DNA of 9,418 nucleotides from Candidatus Finniella inopinata (lineage in GTDB: Bacteria > Pseudomonadota > Alphaproteobacteria > Paracaedibacterales > CAITNM01). The notes beneath the pieces were generated by a model. It saw only the letters and a program-made list of their open reading frames with translations. It was not told where the DNA came from and searched no databases. The position numbers and the translations under genes are program-made. The stretch spans positions 1 to 9,418 of the forward strand of contig CAMDPB010000024.1 in NCBI GenBank assembly GCA_945903885.1, written 5' to 3'. Below are positions 5,074 through 9,418 of the stretch, one piece after another. How positions within the stretch are numbered: position 1 is the first letter of the stretch; each line of letters opens with the position of its first letter.

Positions 5074-7668
5074 TCAGCAATCAGCCTGTTGTGCAGCGCT
5101 TTGTTTTATCTCTAGTGCATCATTCTTTTGGGTTAAAATCAACTGTTCACCACTTTTCAAGGTGCCCTCTAGAATTTTCAAAGCTAATGGATCTTGCACA
5201 GATTTTTGAATAATACGCTTTAAAGGGCGCGCACCATAAACGGGGTCATAACCCTGATTAGCCAACCATGCAGTGGCTGATGGTTCCCAGATTAAAATCA
5301 ATTGCCTATCTTCAAGGCGTTTCGCCAATTGCTTTAATTGAATTTCAACAATTTTTTCCATGTCAGCTTTTTGCAGACGATTGAATATGAGGATTTCATC
5401 TAAACGGTTTAAAAACTCAGGACGAAACGCTTCACGCACCGACAGCATTACTTGGTCGCGTACCTTAGGAGCAATCACACTTTCATTTTCTGGCTGGTGA
5501 ATAAACGCATCTGACCCAAGGTTAGAAGTCAGAATGATAATTGAATTTTTAAAATCAACTTTTCTCCCTTGGGAATCAGTCAAATGACCATCGTCTAAAA
5601 CTTGCAAAAGAATATTGAAAACATCCCGGTGGGCTTTTTCAACTTCGTCAAACAAAATCACGGCATAAGGCCGACGACGTACCGCTTCAGTAAGCTCTCC
5701 GCCTTGTTCATAACCTATATATCCAGGAGGGGCGCCAATAAGCCGGGCAACGCTGTGCTTTTCCATGTATTCAGACATATCAATGCGCACTAAGTTGGAT
5801 TCATCATCAAACAAGAACTCAGCCAAGGCTTTGCACACTTCGGTTTTGCCTACGCCAGTTGGCCCTAAGAAAAGGAATGATCCCATAGGTCTGTTTGGAT
5901 CTTGTAATCCCGCCCTGGAACGACGCACTGCATTGCCAATGGCTGTAATTGCATCTTCCTGACCTATCACGCGCTTGTGAAGGTGTTCTTCGATTTTTAA
6001 AAGCTTGGATTTTTCACTTTCTAACATTTTTTCAACAGGAATGCCGGTCCAGCGTGCTACCACCAAAGCAATGTCTTCAGCGGTAATTTGTTCTTGCATT
6101 CCAACCTTATTATCAGTTGTTTGCAAGGCATCAAGGTTGGCTTGCAGCGTTGGCAAACGTCCGTACATAATTTCACTGGCTTTGCCCAGATCACCGCGTC
6201 GTTGCGCAATTTCAGCATCGGACTTTAGTTTATCAATTTCTGCTTTTAATCGCCGATTTTCAGCAATGGATTTTTTATCATGCTGCCAAATTGCCGAAAG
6301 GGTGCGCGACTTTTCTTCCAATTCAGAGAGCTCTTTTTCTAATTTTTCAAGGCGATCTTTTGAAGCAGTGTCAGTTTCTTTTTTTAAGGCTTCACGTTCA
6401 ATTTTTAGCTGAATGATGCGTCTGTCTAATTCGTCAATGTCTTCAGGTTTGGAATCTACAATCATGCGCAAGCGGCTGGCTGCTTCGTCCATTAGGTCAA
6501 TGGCTTTATCGGGTAAAAAGCGGTCGCTAATGTAGCGGTTTGAATAGGTGCAAGATGCCACAATGGCGCTATCGCTGATGCGAATGCCATGGTGCAATTC
6601 GTACTTTTCCTTTAGACCGCGCAAAATTGAAATGCTGTCTTCAACGCTTGGTTCTTCAACCATAACTGGCTGAAAACGCCTGGCTAACGCTGGGTCTTTT
6701 TCAATATGCATTCGGTATTCATCTAATGTGGTGGCGCCAATGCAATGCAAATCACCACGCGCCAAGGCTGGTTTTAACATGTTCGATGCATCCATTGCAC
6801 CATCGGTTTTGCCGGCACCTACTAGAGTATGTAATTCATCAATGAATAAAATCACATCGCCTTCGGCTTTGGTAATTTCATTCAAAACTGCTTTGAGTCT
6901 TTCTTCGAAATCACCGCGGAATTTAGCACCAGCAAGTAAAGCGCCAAGGTCTAAAGCCATTAACCGAGTATTTTTCATAGATTCAGGTACGTCTCCGTTG
7001 ACTATACGCAAGGCAAGTCCTTCGACAATGGCGGTCTTGCCTACACCTGGCTCACCAATCAGAACAGGGTTATTTTTTGTGCGGCGTGTTAGCACTTGAA
7101 TAGTGCGACGTATTTCTTCATCGCGTCCTATAACAGGATCTAATTTTCCTTTACGCGCAACTTCAGTTAAGTCTTTTGCGTAGCGATCGAGTGATTCTAA
7201 ATTTTCATCGGCTGTTTGGGTATCCATACTTTGGCCCTTTCGCATGTCGTTAACTATAGTGTTAAGTTTTAATGGTGAAATATTGTGCTTTTGAAAAAAT
7301 TCTTTAGTAGGCGAGGTAACGCTTAAAGCCAGCATGACCATGTCCACGCTGGTATATTTATCTTTAATTTCTTTTGCATTTTTTTGTGCAAGTTCAAGGG
7401 CTTGAGCAAGTTCAGATGATAAATACATTTGATCAGCTGCGCCAGAAACCTTAGGATGGCGTTGAATTTCTAAGGTGCAAGCTTCTTGAAAGCTTTTTAA
7501 ATTTGCCCCTGCCTTTTCTAAAAGCCTAGAGCCTAAACTATTCGACGATTCTAGGAGTGCGTGCAGGACGTGCCACACGCTTAACTGCTGGTGCTGGTTC
7601 TTCTGTGCTTGCAGCTGGGCTGTCTGGAGCGTTTGCTGCATCGATTGGGTAAACATTTCGGGATTCAT
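5074..7668 (-). CDS. clpB: ATP-dependent protein disaggregase ClpB
   Basis: ClpB is the cytoplasmic Hsp100 hexamer that extracts proteins from aggregates together with DnaK. The 864-aa product has normal family length. The N-terminal Clp domain covers residues 1-150. AAA-1 has Walker A GEPGVGKT (205-212), Walker B VILFIDE (about 272-278) and pore loop [11 protein letters not shown], with Phe where Tyr is common. The ALARRFQ segment carries the arginine fingers near 330. A long charged coiled-coil M domain lies at about 400-520. AAA-2 has Walker A GPTGVGKT (602-609), pore loop [10 protein letters not shown] (about 647-656), Walker B VILFDE (about 670-675) and sensor-2 GARPLKR (about 812-818). 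I start at ATG 7668, with GGAGGG 6 nt upstream. A GTG at 7689 is in frame but lies upstream of that ribosome site. The first 131 bp overlap the DUF4167 gene in another frame. No heat-shock promoter was obvious by eye. Confidence 0.98.
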   Translation of the reverse strand: MNPEMFTQSMQQTLQTAQLQAQKNQHQQLSVWHVLHALLESSNSLGSRLLEKAGANLKSFQEACTLEIQRHPKVSGAADQMYLSSELAQALELAQKNAKEIKDKYTSVDMVMLALSVTSPTKEFFQKHNISPLKLNTIVNDMRKGQSMDTQTADENLESLDRYAKDLTEVARKGKLDPVIGRDEEIRRTIQVLTRRTKNNPVLIGEPGVGKTAIVEGLALRIVNGDVPESMKNTRLMALDLGALLAGAKFRGDFEERLKAVLNEITKAEGDVILFIDELHTLVGAGKTDGAMDASNMLKPALARGDLHCIGATTLDEYRMHIEKDPALARRFQPVMVEEPSVEDSISILRGLKEKYELHHGIRISDSAIVASCTYSNRYISDRFLPDKAIDLMDEAASRLRMIVDSKPEDIDELDRRIIQLKIEREALKKETDTASKDRLEKLEKELSELEEKSRTLSAIWQHDKKSIAENRRLKAEIDKLKSDAEIAQRRGDLGKASEIMYGRLPTLQANLDALQTTDNKVGMQEQITAEDIALVVARWTGIPVEKMLESEKSKLLKIEEHLHKRVIGQEDAITAIGNAVRRSRAGLQDPNRPMGSFLFLGPTGVGKTEVCKALAEFLFDDESNLVRIDMSEYMEKHSVARLIGAPPGYIGYEQGGELTEAVRRRPYAVILFDEVEKAHRDVFNILLQVLDDGHLTDSQGRKVDFKNSIIILTSNLGSDAFIHQPENESVIAPKVRDQVMLSVREAFRPEFLNRLDEILIFNRLQKADMEKIVEIQLKQLAKRLEDRQLILIWEPSATAWLANQGYDPVYGARPLKRIIQKSVQDPLALKILEGTLKSGEQLILTQKNDALEIKQSAAQQADC

Positions 7669-7981
7669 TTTGGCCCTCCACGATTTCACGTTGTGCTTTT
7701 TCAGCTATTAAACGATCTTGCTGGCGTTCATTCAAAATGCGTTGGTAATGGTCTGCGTGCTGGTAAAAACCTTCGGCTGTAACTCTATCACCAGAAGAGA
7801 TAGATTCGCGAGCAAAATTATTAAATTTATCGACAAATTGTCGAAGAAATTGCACGTTATGGCGACACCTTGAGTCGATGCGACCAATTTCATTAGTGCC
7901 TGTATAGGGCTTCTCTTGTTGACCTGAAGGTCTGGTGGGACGCCCTTTAATTCGGGGCTTACGCATATGATGCATTTTCAT
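7538..7981 (-). CDS. DUF4167 domain protein
   Basis: This 147-aa protein belongs to the DUF4167 family, found in alphaproteobacteria and commonly encoded next to clpB; its function is not established. The N-terminus is short and basic ([10 protein letters not shown], possibly RNA-binding). The conserved core at about residues 38-85 includes the diagnostic [22 protein letters not shown] (about 61-82). After a charged stretch the last 50 residues are Ala/Pro-rich and basic (for example [18 protein letters not shown]). The ATG at 7981 is the first in frame, but another at 7966 (MRKPR) resembles the family start better. Neither has a clear Shine-Dalgarno. The 3' end overlaps clpB by 131 bp (43 codons), and the clpB ribosome site lies inside this gene, so translation of the two is probably linked. 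Confidence 0.9.
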   Translation of the reverse strand: MKMHHMRKPRIKGRPTRPSGQQEKPYTGTNEIGRIDSRCRHNVQFLRQFVDKFNNFARESISSGDRVTAEGFYQHADHYQRILNERQQDRLIAEKAQREIVEGQNESRNVYPIDAANAPDSPAASTEEPAPAVKRVARPARTPRIVE

Positions 7982-8008
7982 TGTTTATTGAGCTACCACT
8001 GATAACGT

Positions 8009-8037
8009 TTGGAAAAATTTGTAATCGCTCTTATACT
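8009..8037 (+). promoter_or_regulatory. Sigma-70-type promoter for the plus-strand secreted protein
   Basis: TTGGAA (8009-8014, 4/6 to TTGACA) and TATACT (8032-8037, 5/6 to TATAAT) are separated by 17 bp, the optimal spacing. The expected transcript start near 8044 gives a leader of about 40 nt before ATG 8085. It lies in the 103-bp divergent spacer shared with the DUF4167 gene. No equally good promoter was seen for the minus-strand direction. Confidence 0.55.
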
Positions 8038-8084
8038 TTTAGATATGCGATTAACACTTACGCCTTTGCGTAATTTACACATTA

Positions 8085-9418
8085 ATGGTTCATTTCTTGG
8101 TTGCCAAGCTTTTTTTTATATTTTTTAGCATTTGCTGCATAAATATTCATGCTGAAGTTCCGTCTGCAAGTATTGTTTGTGCAGAGATGGGGAGCTCAAG
8201 ATATTTGAAATTAAATTATTCTAGCGATAGTGGACTAGCAATTTTTTCTTTACACGGAAAATGGTATATTGTTTGGGATTTAGGTGGTCCTGTTTCAGAC
8301 TTTTCTTTGCCTAAACAAGAAGAATGGCCTGCAGGCTTTATTTCTATTGAAAAAGCTCAAAACATAAAATCTTCGAAGCCTTGCGTTATTCTTTCCCTTA
8401 ATCTTTCTGTAGAAATGATACCTGTGGTCATAAAGACAGAGAAGGGATGGGCGATTAATGCTGTTTCAGAACATTTGATAAAAAATGATCCTAATCCTAA
8501 TCAAGTGTCTTTTGATAATCAGGGCCATGGGTACTTTCGCATTTTTCATGCTGGAACAGCCTCTTCTGTAATGCTGAGTATGCCAACTGGTGAAGAATTA
8601 AATGTTACCCCAACAGATCATCCTGATGCAGGACTTGCTGCCTTAGAGTCTGGCTATGTTGATGTGTACGAATCTGCGCAAGGTGTTTGTTTGTACTTAA
8701 AAACGGATCAAATTTGTGTGGAAAGACAAGGAAAAGACGCAGTATATTACCCAACAAGTGAGCCTATGTTGGGGGCTAAGGGATATTTGGATAGACGTGA
8801 TATATCGCCTGACTTAACTTTTATTCGACTCGGTGATTTTACGTCGGAGCTTCGTTTCTCACTGGCTACAAAAGCGATAGATGATAAGAAGAATAGGTCA
8901 TTATATTTACTGAAACAGGCTTGGGTGGAGCTTGCACTCTGTGAAGGCGAAGAAGCAAAGCAAACCGTGTTGTTGCTGGAAAAAGAAGTGCCAGAATTTA
9001 CCCATTCGCTATTTTACCAATTAATTTTGGGGTTTTCGCAGTTTCTTTCGCAAGATTACCCAAAAAGCTTGAAAACATTAGAATTACTGCCTAATACACT
9101 GGAAGTTAATTTATGGCGTGGCCTGTCTAAAATTCAGCTTGGTGAAAGGGTTTTGTTTGGTGAAGACGCAGTCTCTATTCTTCAAAATTACCCTCCGAAT
9201 TTAAGAGATTATATTTTAGTGAAGCTTGTTCCATATTTATTTGAGTCCCGGCAAGTTAAACTTTTAAATCTTATTTTACAGACTATTGTACCGCAGGCAG
9301 AAGTGGCAAAAGCTACGATGGCTTTTTATTACGCAATGTATATATTTGCCTTTAAAGATAAAGACGAAGGGTACAAGCTATTGGAGCCAATCGCCAAAAA
9401 TGAAACCCACTACATAGT
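8085..9418 (+). CDS. Secreted protein, possibly TPR-like, 3'-truncated by the window
   Basis: An open frame of 444 codons runs from ATG 8085 to the last base with no stop, so the C-terminus is outside the window. The signal peptide is clear: MVHFLVAKLFFIFFSICC followed by INIHA, probably cut before EVPSAS. The next 230 residues look beta-rich, with segments such as SGLAIFSLHGKWYIVWDLGG (about 50-69). From about residue 265 it becomes helical with repeated Leu-rich pairs (SLYLLKQAWVELALCEGEEA, YQLILGFSQFLSQDYPKSL, LWRGLSKIQLGE). These resemble TPR-type helical hairpins, though I cannot assign individual repeats with certainty. It may belong to the large alphaproteobacterial exported TPR proteins, but that is inference. 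There is no clear Shine-Dalgarno before the ATG. The next upstream in-frame stop is TAA 8052-8054. It is divergent from the DUF4167 gene behind a plausible promoter. Confidence 0.8.
   Translation, partial: MVHFLVAKLFFIFFSICCINIHAEVPSASIVCAEMGSSRYLKLNYSSDSGLAIFSLHGKWYIVWDLGGPVSDFSLPKQEEWPAGFISIEKAQNIKSSKPCVILSLNLSVEMIPVVIKTEKGWAINAVSEHLIKNDPNPNQVSFDNQGHGYFRIFHAGTASSVMLSMPTGEELNVTPTDHPDAGLAALESGYVDVYESAQGVCLYLKTDQICVERQGKDAVYYPTSEPMLGAKGYLDRRDISPDLTFIRLGDFTSELRFSLATKAIDDKKNRSLYLLKQAWVELALCEGEEAKQTVLLLEKEVPEFTHSLFYQLILGFSQFLSQDYPKSLKTLELLPNTLEVNLWRGLSKIQLGERVLFGEDAVSILQNYPPNLRDYILVKLVPYLFESRQVKLLNLILQTIVPQAEVAKATMAFYYAMYIFAFKDKDEGYKLLEPIAKNETHYI

Noticed and set aside
6005..6412. Plus-strand 135-codon frame antisense to clpB
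   Set aside because: It is a shadow of the clpB M-domain codons, is Ser/Phe-rich and has no ribosome site. The other plus-strand frames inside clpB and the perM-like gene are also shadows.
7669..7689. GTG start for clpB at 7689
   Set aside because: GGAGGG sits 6 nt before ATG 7668, and ClpB proteins begin at the MNPEMFT-like segment.
7669..8084. Heat-shock (RpoH) promoter upstream of clpB
   Set aside because: By eye I found no convincing CTTGAA/CTTGAC with a matching -10 on the minus strand in this interval. It may lie elsewhere or be degenerate.
8045..8128. Short plus-strand frame from ATG 8045 just before the secreted protein
   Set aside because: It ends at TAG 8126 after 27 codons, has no ribosome site and overlaps the signal-peptide codons of the real gene in another frame. 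A leader peptide is possible but unsupported.

Overview
The window looks like an AT-rich alphaproteobacterium, plausibly an intracellular lineage such as Holosporales or a Rickettsiales-like symbiont. The basis is a DUF4167 protein directly upstream of clpB, which is an alphaproteobacterial arrangement, combined with AT-rich sequence, decaying small genes and several exported proteins without clear homologues. The taxonomic placement is inference.

Layout. From about 3.9 to 8.0 kb lies a core block transcribed on the minus strand: DUF4167 protein, then clpB (disaggregase), then an AI-2E/PerM-family membrane protein. From about 1.0 to 3.9 kb, still on the minus strand, lies an accessory block: a small protein joining a nucleotidyltransferase (MNT) domain to a HEPN-like RX4HXY motif, a large exported protein with a possible glycosyltransferase-like core, and a Phd/YefM-VapC toxin-antitoxin pair whose toxin is broken. 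On the plus strand, an unrecognised protein (1-984, probably 5'-truncated by the window) converges on the toxin gene across a shared hairpin terminator. A secreted protein (8085 to the window end, 3'-truncated) diverges from the DUF4167 gene behind a recognisable sigma-70-type promoter.

Main observations. (1) The MNT-HEPN gene sits between two 57-bp direct repeats (50/57 identical). The repeats are the 3' end of the perM-like gene: the intact one ends the gene and the other is a decayed copy with an internal stop. This looks like a roughly 578-bp cassette added at the gene's 3' end. (2) The vapC toxin carries two compensating one-base indels, both in poly(A) tracts, while its antitoxin is intact. 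(3) The DUF4167 reading frame overlaps clpB by 131 bp in another frame. The overlap encodes an Ala/Pro-rich tail in one frame and a Gln-rich ClpB N-terminus in the other. (4) The space between clpB and the perM-like gene holds a pair of 10-bp direct repeats bracketing two hairpins.

How the genes work together. ClpB is a proteostasis protein, and DUF4167 and PerM-like are its frequent or plausible operon partners. The minus-strand genes downstream look like a site of repeated gain and loss of toxin-antitoxin-type genes at the end of this operon. No tRNA, rRNA, CRISPR array, transposase or integrase was seen.
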